A stretch of 64,000 bases of DNA from positions 62,001 through 126,000 of the forward strand of contig NZ_JAAVJI010000001.1 in NCBI RefSeq assembly GCF_012033695.1, read 5' to 3'. Shown piece after piece: positions 36,863-45,563 of this stretch. The notes under the pieces are model-generated. The model did not search any database, had not been told where the DNA came from, and saw only the letters and a program-made list of their open reading frames with translations. The position numbers and the translations under genes were made by a program. This DNA is from Pseudomonas quercus. GTDB lineage: Bacteria > Pseudomonadota > Gammaproteobacteria > Pseudomonadales > Pseudomonadaceae. Each line of letters starts with the position of its first letter. Within the stretch, counting starts at the first letter, position 1.

Positions 36863-36877
36863 TGAGAACGATTCTCA
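36863..36877. promoter_or_regulatory. Fur-box-like palindrome upstream of sigma gene
   Basis: TGAGAACGATTCTCA is a perfect 15-base inverted repeat of the Fur 7-1-7 type, about 66 bases upstream of the sigma-factor ATG on the minus strand. Iron-starvation sigma genes of this class are normally Fur-repressed. It could also influence the plus-strand gcd gene, whose start is 160 bases away. Confidence 0.75.
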
Positions 36878-37035
36878 GTGTCAAATAAAATGTTTCAAAA
36901 TATATGCCTTTTGCTGCCTGGCAGGTGAGAGCGAGGCGGCATAGGCATTTGGCCACCTTCTTGGTGGCGGCTGGATTATTGGAACCAAGTTTTAGTGGGG
37001 CAGTCCAGTCAGCAGGGCTATTAGAGAAAACACCC

Positions 37036-39444
37036 ATGAACACAGTGTCAAACCCATCGGGCTTAAGAAATTTCACCGTCTTTATTGCCGCCTTGTTTGG
37101 CCTGGCATTGCTGATTGGCGGTGGCTGGCTGATCACATTGGGAGGGTCGGCGTACTACCTGATCGCCGGTGTGGTATTGCTGGTCTTTGCAGGGCTGCTA
37201 GGGCGTCGCTCTCCCGCATCGCTGTGGCTGTATGGCCTGCTGATGCTGGCTACGGTCGGCTGGGGCCTGTGGGAAGCCGGCACGGACTTCTGGGCGCTGG
37301 TGCCTCGGCTGGACATCCTGGGGGTGCTCGGCCTGTGGCTGCTGATCCCAGCCATTACGCGAGGGTTTGGCCCGGCGCTTAAGGCAGGTAAGGGGTTCCT
37401 TGCGTTTACCTTGGCATTCGCCATCTGCGTGCTGGTGTATTCCATGTTCAATGACCCTCAGGAAATCAACGGCAGCTTTGCAGCGGCCCAGCCCCAGCAG
37501 GCGCAGCCTATTGAAGGGGTCAACCCAGCTGATTGGCCCGCCTACGGGCGCACTCAAGCCGGCGAGCGTTATTCGCCGCTTAGTCAGATCAACGAAAAGA
37601 ACGTGAAAGACCTGAAAGTGGCGTGGACTTACCGCAGTGGTGAGTTCATGACCAGCAATGACTCGGGGGAAACCACTAACGAACTGACGCCTATCAAGAT
37701 TGGCGACAACATGTTCATTTGCACCACGCACCAAGTGCTGGTGGCGCTGGACCCCGCTACCGGCAAGGAAAAATGGCGCTTTGACCCCAAGCTCAAGGCA
37801 GACCCTTCCTTCCAGCATTTGACCTGCCGCGGCGTGTCCTATTACGACCAGGCCAATACCGCTGAATTTGCGGCCAGCCTGGCCAATGTGGCGCCTGCCC
37901 AGACCAGTTGCCCACGCAAGGTCTACCTGCCGGTCAACGATGGCCGCCTGTTCGCGATCAACGCTGACAATGGCCAGCGTTGCAGCGAGTTCGCAGACAA
38001 CGGCGAGCTGGACCTCAAGCAGATGCACCCCTACACCTACCCAGGTGGCCTGGAGCCGACGTCGCCCCCGGTAATCACCGGTACCACTATCGTGATTGGT
38101 GGTTCGGTCACGGACAACCTGTCTGTACATGAGCCCTCGGGTGCGCTGCGCGGTTACGACGTGAACACCGGCGAGCTGAAGTGGGTGTTCGACACGGGCG
38201 CCGAAAACCCTAATGCCATTCCTGGCCCAGGCCAAACGCTGGTGAACAACTCGCCCAATGCCTGGGCACCGCTGGCCTACGACCCCAAAATGGACGTTGT
38301 GTACGTGCCAACAGGCAACCCGACGCCCGATATCTGGGGCGGCAACCGCACGCCCAACATGGAGCGCTATGCCAGTGCAGTTCTGGCGCTTAACGCCACC
38401 ACGGGCAAACTGGTGTGGAGCTTCCAGACTACCCACCACGACCTGTGGGACATGGACGTACCGGCGCAGCCCACCCTGGCTGACGTAAAGACGGCTTCAG
38501 GCGAAACAGCGCCGGCCGTGTACGTGCCCACCAAGGCCGGCAACCTGTTTGTGCTGGACCGCCGCGATGGCAAACCCATCGTGCCAGTGACGGAAATGCC
38601 TGTGCCTGCTGGCGAAGCGGCACCCGGCGACCGGGTAAGCCCGACTCAGCCACGTTCTGCGCTGAACCTAACGTCTATCCAGACCCTGGCCGACAAGGAC
38701 ATGTGGGGCGCCACCATGTTTGACCAGATGGTCTGCCGGGTGATCTTCAAGCGCCTGTCGTACCGTGGCCAATACACCCCACCTTCGGAGCAGGGCACCC
38801 TGGTATTCCCAGGCAACCTGGGTGTGTTCGAATGGGGCGGTATTTCGGTGAACAGCGACCGCCAAGTGGCGTTGATGAACCCCATGGCGTTGCCATTCGT
38901 GTCCAAGCTCATTCCGCGTGGGCCGAACAACCCGCTGTGGCCTAAAGAGGGCCTGACGGGTACGGGTACTGGCACCGAATTGGGTATTCAGCCCCAATAC
39001 GGCGTGCCTTTCGGTGTGGAAATCAATGCATTCCTGTCACCCTTTGGCCTGCCTTGCAAAGAGCCGGCCTGGGGTTACGTGGCGGGCGTGGACATGAAGA
39101 GCCATGACGTGGTGTGGCGCAAACGTATCGGTACCATCCGCGACAGCCTCAAAGGCATCCAGCTGCCACCCTTGAAGATCGGCGTACCCATGTTGGGCGG
39201 GCCTATCTCCACGGCAGGCAACTTGATGTTCATCGCCGGGACCCAGGACAACTACATTCGCGCCTATAACGTGACCAATGGCGACCTGGTATGGGAAGAG
39301 CGTTTGCCCTATGGGGGCCAGGCTACACCTATGACCTATGAGATGAACGGCAAGCAGTACATCGTGATCATGGCGGGCGGCCATGGGTCGTTTGGCACCA
39401 AGATGGGCGATGCGTTGATTGCCTACGCGTTGCCTGACAAATAA
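37036..39444 (+). CDS. gcd: Membrane-bound PQQ-dependent glucose dehydrogenase
   Basis: Oxidises glucose to gluconate in the periplasm and feeds electrons to ubiquinone; 802 residues, matching E. coli Gcd (796). Five hydrophobic segments occupy roughly residues 12-135, followed by an eight-bladed PQQ propeller with WPAYGRTQAGERYSPL, THQVLVALDPATG, the paired propeller Trp motifs and GGQATPMTYE near the end. ATG 37036 is chosen; the open frame extends further upstream to 36904, but without family similarity. The adjacent siderophore genes are not functionally linked in an obvious way. Gluconate secretion also acidifies the medium and mobilises mineral phosphate and iron. Confidence 0.93.
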   Translation: MNTVSNPSGLRNFTVFIAALFGLALLIGGGWLITLGGSAYYLIAGVVLLVFAGLLGRRSPASLWLYGLLMLATVGWGLWEAGTDFWALVPRLDILGVLGLWLLIPAITRGFGPALKAGKGFLAFTLAFAICVLVYSMFNDPQEINGSFAAAQPQQAQPIEGVNPADWPAYGRTQAGERYSPLSQINEKNVKDLKVAWTYRSGEFMTSNDSGETTNELTPIKIGDNMFICTTHQVLVALDPATGKEKWRFDPKLKADPSFQHLTCRGVSYYDQANTAEFAASLANVAPAQTSCPRKVYLPVNDGRLFAINADNGQRCSEFADNGELDLKQMHPYTYPGGLEPTSPPVITGTTIVIGGSVTDNLSVHEPSGALRGYDVNTGELKWVFDTGAENPNAIPGPGQTLVNNSPNAWAPLAYDPKMDVVYVPTGNPTPDIWGGNRTPNMERYASAVLALNATTGKLVWSFQTTHHDLWDMDVPAQPTLADVKTASGETAPAVYVPTKAGNLFVLDRRDGKPIVPVTEMPVPAGEAAPGDRVSPTQPRSALNLTSIQTLADKDMWGATMFDQMVCRVIFKRLSYRGQYTPPSEQGTLVFPGNLGVFEWGGISVNSDRQVALMNPMALPFVSKLIPRGPNNPLWPKEGLTGTGTGTELGIQPQYGVPFGVEINAFLSPFGLPCKEPAWGYVAGVDMKSHDVVWRKRIGTIRDSLKGIQLPPLKIGVPMLGGPISTAGNLMFIAGTQDNYIRAYNVTNGDLVWEERLPYGGQATPMTYEMNGKQYIVIMAGGHGSFGTKMGDALIAYALPDK

Positions 39445-39455
39445 GCCGCACCACC

Positions 39456-39683
39456 TGTTTGCCAGGTTCGCCCGCTGCCGCAGGCTCCTACAGTGCCAGG
39501 CATTGCCTGCCCTGTTTGCCAGGTTCGCCTGCTGCCGCAGGCTCTCACAGTGCTAGGCATTGCCTGCCCTGTTTGCCAGGTTCGCCTGCTGCCGCAGGCT
39601 CTCACAGTGCTAGGCATTGCCTGCCCTGTTTGCCAGGTTCGCCCGCTGCCGCAGGCTCCCACAGTGCCAGGCATTGCCTGCCC
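39456..39683. repeat. Four-copy 57-bp tandem hairpin repeat after gcd
   Basis: Units start with TGTTTGCCAGGTTCGCC at 39456, 39513, 39570 and 39627 (period exactly 57). Each contains GCCTGC/GCCCGC-TGCC-GCAGGC, a short hairpin. A further hairpin CCTGGC-GAA-GCCAGG follows at 39691-39705. It fills the gap between the convergent gcd and DeoR-family genes and may act as transcription terminators or mRNA stabilisers; it encodes nothing recognisable. Confidence 0.9.
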
Positions 39684-39728
39684 TGTGGGACCTGGCGAAG
39701 CCAGGGAACAGGCCCTGAAGTTGTACAC

Positions 39729-40544
39729 TCAGTCGAGCCCAGGCACGCTCACCAGAGCCAATTCTACCCCCTCCTGTGCCACCCCCCCAGCAGCAGCCTC
39801 CGCCAACCCCACATCTGTAATGATCAGGTCAAAGTCTTGCAGCGGCGCGATCTTGTACATGCCAAAGGTGCCGTACTTACTGCTGGTAGCGATCAATATG
39901 CGCTTGGAAGCCCCCGCCATGGCAGCACGCTTGACAGCCACTTTGGCGGGTGAAGGCGTGGTGATGCCGCGCTTGAGGTCCCAGGATGCTGTGGACATGA
40001 AGGCTACGTCAGTGGCGATACGTGAAAGGGTTTCGGCGGCCAGGTCTCCCACACCGGAGAGGTTGGGGTGGTCCAACACGCCACCGGTATGGATCACCGT
40101 GACGTGTTGCGCCTCGGCCAGCGCCATCACAATGGAGAAATCATTAGTGACCACAGTCATGCCGGTCAGTGCGCAGATGTGAGGCACCAACGCCAACGTA
40201 GTAGTGCCAGCGTCCAGGTAAAGTGTCATGTTCGGGTGCAAGGCCTGTGCCGCCTGCGCCGCCATGGCCTGTTTATGTGGCAGCTCGGCAACGGCCTTGC
40301 TTTGGTGGCTGGGTTCGGTGGCTACGGCACTGGCAATGCGTACACCGCCAGGCACCGAATAGGCCTGGCCGTCTTTTTCCAGCACGGCGATGTCGCGGCG
40401 GATGGTCATGTGGGAGCAGTCGAACATGTCCATCAGCTGATGGACCGACAGCACCTGGTGGCGGCGCAGCTGACGCAGTATCTGTTCACGGCGTTGATCA
40501 GGAATGATCGGGCCGGAGGACGGGGCGGGCAAAGGGTCTTTCAC
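39729..40544 (-). CDS. DeoR-family regulator of sugar-acid locus (YgbI-like)
   Basis: DeoR-type repressor: N-terminal winged helix (RREQILRQLRRHQVLSVHQLMDMF, CSHMTIRRDIAVLE) and C-terminal sugar-phosphate-sensing domain (LYLDAGTTTLALVPHI, VVTNDFSIVMAL, GGVLDHPNLSG, ATSSKYGTFG). There is no ATG: GTG 40544, preceded by CAGGAG, is favoured (271 residues); GTG 40568 is the alternative. It is last in the apparent minus-strand operon with the GntP permease and SAF dehydrogenase, mirroring ygbI of the E. coli ygb (otn) locus. A candidate operator is at 43476-43492. Confidence 0.85.
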   Translation of the reverse strand: MKDPLPAPSSGPIIPDQRREQILRQLRRHQVLSVHQLMDMFDCSHMTIRRDIAVLEKDGQAYSVPGGVRIASAVATEPSHQSKAVAELPHKQAMAAQAAQALHPNMTLYLDAGTTTLALVPHICALTGMTVVTNDFSIVMALAEAQHVTVIHTGGVLDHPNLSGVGDLAAETLSRIATDVAFMSTASWDLKRGITTPSPAKVAVKRAAMAGASKRILIATSSKYGTFGMYKIAPLQDFDLIITDVGLAEAAAGGVAQEGVELALVSVPGLD

Positions 40545-40589
40545 GTGCGGTAGGCTCCTGCGCCCCACGGGTTGCGGGGCGCGGCCATG

Positions 40590-41939
40590 TTAGCCGATCA
40601 CGGCTTCGATCGTCAGCACGCCAATCAGACCGACCAGTGATTGCAGGCACAGCATCAGCGTCCAGGTGCGGAACGTCTGGGCCACGGACAACTGAAAGTA
40701 TTCCTTGAACAGCCAGAACCCTGAGTCATTGACGTGAGACAGCATCACTGCACCCGAGGCTGTGGCCAGCACCAGTAACTCCGGTGACAGGCCCGGGTTG
40801 GCCAGCGCGAAGGGCGCTACGATGCCGGTAGCCGCTACGGTAGCGACCGTGGCCGAGCCGATGCAGATACGCAGCAGCGCAGCGATGCCCCAGGCCAGAA
40901 TCAGCGGGTTTATCAGCCAGCCTGAGGCGTGATGCGTAATCAACTGATCCAGCTCAATGGCGCTAAGCATCTGCTTGAAGCCGCCACCGGCGCCCAGGAT
41001 CAGGAGAATGGCCCCAAGGGGCGCCAGGCCTTTGTTGGCCATTTTGCCGACCTGCCCAAGGTCGAAGCCAGACCGCAACCCCAACGCGAAGAAGGCAAAG
41101 ATGACGGCGGCCAGCAGGGACAGGATCGGGTTGTTCAACCCCGTATAAACCGAATAGGCCAGGGTGCCTTTCACAGTAAAGGCCATGCCCAAGGTGCCGA
41201 TCAGCATCAGGCCAGGAGGTAGCAGCACGGCCACGATGGCCGGCAATAGGCCCACCGGGTTGGCCGTGGCACTGTCGTCACGCGTGCCCACCGGGCCTGA
41301 GGTCAGGTCAGGCGCCGGGCCGAACCAGGGCGCTATCAGCTTGGTAAACACCGGCCCCGTCAACAAGGCTGCTGGAATACCGATCAGCAGGCCGTAGAAA
41401 ATGGTCAGGCCGGTGTTGGCATGGTAGGCCGTCACAGCCAGCATAGGCGCCGGGTGTGGGGGCAACAACCCGTGAGACGTATACAGGCCTGCCGCCAGGG
41501 GCAGGCCGATGTACAGCAGGTGAGTGTGGGTGCGCTTGGCCACGGTGTACACCAGCGGGGCCAGCATGATGAAGCTGACGTCGAACAGGTGCGGCATGCC
41601 GATGAGCAGCGCCGCTGCACACACGGCGTAGGGCACGTACTGCACCGGGCGCTTGCCGATAAAGGCGTTGGCGATACGGTCTGCGCCCCCAGAACCCAGC
41701 AATATCCCGCCCAAAAGCGTGCCCAGGCCGATCACCGGGCCGGTTTTGGCCAGTGCTGCGCCAAAGCCTTTGGCAAAGTGCTCGATGCTGTCGTTGGCAC
41801 CCACGCCCGCGGCGATCCCCAGGCCCAGCGCCGTTAACGTCAGGGCCAGAAAAGGGTTGAGCTTGAAGCGGGTGATCAGCAGGATCAGTACCACAATCGC
41901 GCCAGCCGCAAGGGCCAGGGTAAGCAGTTCATTATTCAT
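40590..41939 (-). CDS. GntP-family sugar-acid/H+ symporter
   Basis: Inner-membrane carboxylate transporter of about 449 residues with a dozen hydrophobic helices. GntP-family segments include LNPFLALTLTALGLGIAAG, GPVIGLGTLLGGILLGSGGADRIA, IGMPHLFDVSFIMLAPLVY, HGLLPPHPAPM and the C-terminal ATVATVAATGIVAP and LSHVNDSGFWLFKEYF. MNNELL at 41939 is the family start. Gene order with an OtnK/OtnC pair suggests it imports a four-carbon aldonate such as a threonate or erythronate; gluconate is also possible. Confidence 0.92.
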   Translation of the reverse strand: MNNELLTLALAAGAIVVLILLITRFKLNPFLALTLTALGLGIAAGVGANDSIEHFAKGFGAALAKTGPVIGLGTLLGGILLGSGGADRIANAFIGKRPVQYVPYAVCAAALLIGMPHLFDVSFIMLAPLVYTVAKRTHTHLLYIGLPLAAGLYTSHGLLPPHPAPMLAVTAYHANTGLTIFYGLLIGIPAALLTGPVFTKLIAPWFGPAPDLTSGPVGTRDDSATANPVGLLPAIVAVLLPPGLMLIGTLGMAFTVKGTLAYSVYTGLNNPILSLLAAVIFAFFALGLRSGFDLGQVGKMANKGLAPLGAILLILGAGGGFKQMLSAIELDQLITHHASGWLINPLILAWGIAALLRICIGSATVATVAATGIVAPFALANPGLSPELLVLATASGAVMLSHVNDSGFWLFKEYFQLSVAQTFRTWTLMLCLQSLVGLIGVLTIEAVIG

Positions 41940-42006
41940 GTTGTTGTAGAACCTGAAGGCAGTGGGTAGGCGCACCCAGGGGTGCGCACCGGCAGAAGCA
42001 GCGGAA

Positions 42007-43380
42007 TCAGGCCGGTTGCAGGCCCGCCTCCCAGGCGGCTCGCAGCACCGGGCTGTAGCCCTTGAGGTCATCCAGGGTGATCAGCGCCTCGGCGGCGATG
42101 TCCCGGGCTGCCGTGGCATGTGCGGCCAGGTACAGCGGTGCGACATCATCGGGAGCATCTGCCCTGGGCAGCAGCACGGCTTGTACGCCGGTCACATCGT
42201 GGTGGTGGCCGCCCATGTTGAGTACGGTGCCGGCGGTAATGGCCGAGGTGGCCCGGCCTGCCAGCACCACGCACTGGCTAGGGGTGGCGCTGCCCGAGGC
42301 CCTGTTGTGCAACACTGCATTGAGCAGGGTGATGGGCGTTTCAACGCCCATGAAGTGGTAGGGCAGGTAGAGGCAGGCATAGCGGCGGTTGCGGCTGACC
42401 ACATGGCCCTTTTGCGCCAGCAGTTCCCAGGTGGGGGAGTCGTGGGTGCGTACCACCACAAATACGCCGCCAGCAAAGCTGGCTTCTTCGGGCAAGCGCA
42501 GCACATTGAACACGTCGATTACACCCGTGCTGCCTAGAATGCCGCCGTCTTCGCGCAGCGCGTATACATCGGCCAGTTCGGCTGTGCGGGCAATGGGGTA
42601 GTGCATCAGCTCCACATCGGTCACCAGCTCAGTGTTGGTGCCCACCACGCTCATTTCGCAGTAGTCCGCTGTGGCGCTGGTCTTGCGCCCGTTCAGGGCA
42701 GCGCGGCGTGCGGCCAGGGTAGCGGGAATGTCGTCGCCCAAGGTCAGCAGGCTGGCCATGGCGGGTGCTGCAAAGGTCTCATCCAGCTGCGTGATCATGC
42801 CCGTGGCGGGATCGAACACCAGATCATATTCGCTGGATTTGCCCGCAGCGACGATCTCCAGCCCCAGGGTGCGGGTCCAGCTCACCCAGCCGATCAGGTT
42901 GGCAGGCTGGTCACCGTCGGCCGTGGTGTAGACCACACCTTGTTTGGCTGCCAGCCGTGACAGGGCAATGCCAGCCACTGAATCCACTTCTTTGCTCACC
43001 ATGGCTACGTGACGTTTGGCGTTGAGCGCGGTGACGGCGCAGGCATGGCCGATGGCCGGGTTGCCTGTGGCTTCTACCAGAATGTCGTAGCGCGCGGTGT
43101 CGAGCAGGGCGACGTCGGCGACCAGCACAATGGCGTCCTCGGCGGCAGCTGCAACGGCTTGGGCGCTGATGCATTCAACCAGTTGCGTCTCACTGAAGCC
43201 CAGCTCCAGGCACAACGCCCGCAAACCTGGTACGTCCAGGTCGCACAGCACGGCAGGCACCAGGTTGGGCATCAGGCGGGTCTGCGCCAGCAGCGTGCGG
43301 GAAAAGCCGCCCTTGGCGCCCGTCAGGGCATAGCGCACAGGGGTGCGGGCATGGTCGGCAAACAGCAGCTGGAAATTCAT
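42007..43380 (-). CDS. SAF-domain NAD(P)-dependent oxidoreductase, DXR-like (DRL) type
   Basis: 457-residue protein with an N-terminal Rossmann domain resembling homoserine dehydrogenase (GAKGGFSRTLLAQ near residue 21, ILVEATGNPAIGH, VAMVSKEVDSVAG) and a C-terminal SAF-like domain (SQCVVLAGRATSAITAGTVL...). This architecture is, from memory, that of Brucella DRL, which reduces and isomerises 1-deoxyxylulose 5-phosphate. Pseudomonads have ordinary DXR, so a catabolic role is more likely here: acting on the sugar acid imported by the neighbouring permease, before OtnK and OtnC. The usual threonate or erythronate dehydrogenases (LtnD/DenD) are absent from this locus. The exact substrate is unknown. 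ATG 43380 with upstream GAGG is favoured over ATG 43386. Confidence 0.75.
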   Translation of the reverse strand: MNFQLLFADHARTPVRYALTGAKGGFSRTLLAQTRLMPNLVPAVLCDLDVPGLRALCLELGFSETQLVECISAQAVAAAAEDAIVLVADVALLDTARYDILVEATGNPAIGHACAVTALNAKRHVAMVSKEVDSVAGIALSRLAAKQGVVYTTADGDQPANLIGWVSWTRTLGLEIVAAGKSSEYDLVFDPATGMITQLDETFAAPAMASLLTLGDDIPATLAARRAALNGRKTSATADYCEMSVVGTNTELVTDVELMHYPIARTAELADVYALREDGGILGSTGVIDVFNVLRLPEEASFAGGVFVVVRTHDSPTWELLAQKGHVVSRNRRYACLYLPYHFMGVETPITLLNAVLHNRASGSATPSQCVVLAGRATSAITAGTVLNMGGHHHDVTGVQAVLLPRADAPDDVAPLYLAAHATAARDIAAEALITLDDLKGYSPVLRAAWEAGLQPA

Positions 43381-43475
43381 AGGCATCCTCGTTAGGGCGC
43401 TTGTTGTAGTAGGCAGCCACACAAGGGATGGCCAACCGATGGCTAACCATAGTGAGGAATTAACATATAAGTCAA

Positions 43476-43492
43476 ATTATTTAACAAATAAT
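43476..43492. promoter_or_regulatory. Candidate operator in divergent sugar-acid promoter
   Basis: ATTATTTAACAAATAAT: 7-bp perfect arms around AAC, in a notably AT-rich 215-bp gap between the minus-strand SAF-dehydrogenase operon and the plus-strand OtnK/OtnC genes. It is a plausible site for the local DeoR-family regulator, controlling both directions. Confidence 0.5.
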
Positions 43493-43596
43493 AACGTCAT
43501 AAGGTAGCATGCCTTACATAAGCACTTGGCAGCAGCGTTTTCACCTGTGGTGATGTGCATATTTGTGAAAGCCTAGCGTATACCTGAGGACCCCCA

Positions 43597-44892
43597 ATGA
43601 CCTCCAGTCACACCCAACCCCTGCTGGGGTGCATTGCCGACGATTTCACCGGCGCGACCGACCTGGCCAACATCTTGGTACGTGGCGGCATGCGCACGGT
43701 CCAGACCATTGGCATTCCAGCCCCCGGTGAAGCCTTTGCACCTGATGCCCAGGCGCTGGTCGTTGCGCTCAAGTCGCGTACCGTTTCGGCCACTGATGCC
43801 GTGGAGGCCGCGCTGCACGCGTTGCAGTGGCTTCAAGCCCAAGGCTGTCAGCAATTCTTTTTCAAATACTGCTCAACCTTCGATTCCACCGCCCAAGGCA
43901 ATATCGGGCCGGTGACCGAGGCGCTGATGGAGGCCCTGGGCGAACGCTTTACCATCGCCTGCCCGGCCTTTCCTGAAGCGGGGCGCACTGTGTTCCGCGG
44001 CCACTTGTTTGTGCAGGACGCGCTGCTGAGCGAGTCCGGCATGGAGCACCACCCACTCACACCCATGACCGACGCCAACCTGGTTCGGGTGCTGCAGGCG
44101 CAAACCCAAGGCGCCGTGGGCCTGGTGCGTTACGACCATATTGCCGAAGGGGTGAAAGGCGTCGCCGCACGGTTCGAGCAGTTGCGCCAGGAAGGGGTAG
44201 CAGTGGCCATTGCCGATGCCATCAGCAACCCCGACCTGATGACCCTGGGGGAAGCCTGCAAGGCGTTCAGGCTGATCACGGGTGGGTCCGGAGTAGCGCT
44301 GGGCTTGCCAGCCAACTTCCGCCGTAAAGGGCTGCTCAACAACGGCGAGGCCTCTGAGCTGCCAGGGTCTACTGGTCCTGGGGTGGTACTGGCCGGCAGC
44401 GCCTCCAAGGCCACCAATGGCCAGGTCGCGGTCTGGCTCGCTGCCGGGCGGCCGGGCTTTAAACTCGACCCGCTGGCCCTGGCGGCGGGTGAACCCGCGG
44501 TCGCCGAGGCCGTGGCCTTTGCCACAGCCCATGAAGTGCCTGTGCTGGTGTATGCCACCAGCCAGCCTGATGAAGTGAAAGCGGTACAGGCCCAGTTGGG
44601 CGTGGCCCGAGCAGGCGAACTGGTGGAGCAGGCCTTGGGCGACATCGCCCGTGCCCTGTACGCCCAAGGCATTCGTCGTTTTGTGGTGGCCGGTGGCGAA
44701 ACCTCCGGCGCCGTGGTGCAGGCATTGGGGGTAAAGGCCTTGCAGATCGGACGTCAGATCGACCCTGGTGTGCCGGTAACCCTGGCGCTGGGGCCAGAGG
44801 CGCCCTTCGCGCTGACACTTAAATCCGGCAATTTCGGTAGCGTGGATTTCTTTGACAAGGCGCTGCGCCGCCTGGCGGGAGACTGGGCATGA
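43597..44892 (+). CDS. otnK: Four-carbon sugar-acid kinase (3-oxo-tetronate kinase, OtnK; DUF1537)
   Basis: 431-residue kinase of the DUF1537 family. The N-terminal substrate half opens with LGCIADDFTGATDLAN and contains FFKYCSTFDST; the C-terminal nucleotide half contains VVLAGSASKATNGQV and VVAGGETSGAVVQALG. The family phosphorylates C4 acid-sugar intermediates such as 3-oxo-tetronates. It overlaps the next gene by 4 bases (ATGA), so kinase and decarboxylase are co-translated. Related paralogues (DtnK, OiaK, DerK-type) act on other acids, so the substrate is inferred from the OtnC neighbour. Confidence 0.87.
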   Translation: MTSSHTQPLLGCIADDFTGATDLANILVRGGMRTVQTIGIPAPGEAFAPDAQALVVALKSRTVSATDAVEAALHALQWLQAQGCQQFFFKYCSTFDSTAQGNIGPVTEALMEALGERFTIACPAFPEAGRTVFRGHLFVQDALLSESGMEHHPLTPMTDANLVRVLQAQTQGAVGLVRYDHIAEGVKGVAARFEQLRQEGVAVAIADAISNPDLMTLGEACKAFRLITGGSGVALGLPANFRRKGLLNNGEASELPGSTGPGVVLAGSASKATNGQVAVWLAAGRPGFKLDPLALAAGEPAVAEAVAFATAHEVPVLVYATSQPDEVKAVQAQLGVARAGELVEQALGDIARALYAQGIRRFVVAGGETSGAVVQALGVKALQIGRQIDPGVPVTLALGPEAPFALTLKSGNFGSVDFFDKALRRLAGDWA

Positions 44893-45527
44893 GCCAGGAA
44901 GCACAGCTGCGCGAAGAAATCTGTGTGGTGGGCCACAGCCTCTACGGTCGCGGTTACACAGTGGGCAGCGCTGGCAACATCAGTGCGCGACTGGAGGATG
45001 GCTGGCTGATTACACCCACCGATGCCTGCCTGGGCCGGCTTGATCCTGCCCGAATTGCAAAGGTGAACCAGGCCGGTGAATGGGTCAGTGGCGACAAGCC
45101 CTCCAAAACCCTGGCCCTGCACCGCCAGGTGTACGACCGCAACCCCACCGTGGGGGGCGTGGTGCATACCCACTCCACCGCTTTGGTGGCCTTGACCCTT
45201 GCTGGGGTGTGGCAGTCTGGCTGTATCCTCCCGCCCATCACGCCCTATCAGGTGATGAAAGTAGGGCAGATACCCTTGGTGGGTTATCAGCGCCCTGGTT
45301 CACCCCTGGTCGCCGAGCAGGTGGCCCAGGTCGCGACACGGGTCCGTGGGGTAATGCTGGAGCGGCTGGGCCCGGTGGTATGGGAAAGCTCGGTCAGCAA
45401 AGCCAGCTATGCCCTGGAAGAGTTGGAAGAAACCGCCAAGCTCTGGTTGAGCACCCAGCCGCGCCCGGCGCCGTTGAGTGACGCGGCGTTGGCCGAGTTG
45501 GAGGAGCAGTTCGGTACGCGTTGGTGA
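44889..45527 (+). CDS. otnC: 3-oxo-tetronate 4-phosphate decarboxylase (OtnC, class II aldolase family)
   Basis: 212-residue class II aldolase/adducin-fold enzyme. Phosphate- and metal-binding segments include VGSAGNISARL, WLITPTDACLG, GGVVHTHSTALVALT (zinc His pair) and GPVVWESSVSKASYALEELEE. In the otn pathway it decarboxylates the phosphorylated 3-oxo acid to dihydroxyacetone phosphate. No OtnI isomerase gene (ygbM type) is present. It ends just before a strong hairpin. Confidence 0.87.
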   Translation: MSQEAQLREEICVVGHSLYGRGYTVGSAGNISARLEDGWLITPTDACLGRLDPARIAKVNQAGEWVSGDKPSKTLALHRQVYDRNPTVGGVVHTHSTALVALTLAGVWQSGCILPPITPYQVMKVGQIPLVGYQRPGSPLVAEQVAQVATRVRGVMLERLGPVVWESSVSKASYALEELEETAKLWLSTQPRPAPLSDAALAELEEQFGTRW

Positions 45528-45530
45528 CCG

Positions 45531-45555
45531 TGGCCCTTGCGCCGTGCAAGGGCCA
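45531..45555. terminator. Bidirectional terminator-like hairpin
   Basis: Perfect 10-bp stem TGGCCCTTGC / GCAAGGGCCA with a 5-base loop, 4 bases after the otnC stop and 9 bases from the convergent methyltransferase stop. There is no long T-tract on either side. Confidence 0.65.
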
Positions 45556-45563
45556 GGCTTGGG

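Noticed and set aside
37198..38439. Minus-strand open frame inside gcd
   Set aside because: Antisense shadow without domain similarity; gcd is full length and intact.
39456..39683. Possible CRISPR array
   Set aside because: The whole 57-base unit is repeated with no unique spacers, and no cas genes are nearby.
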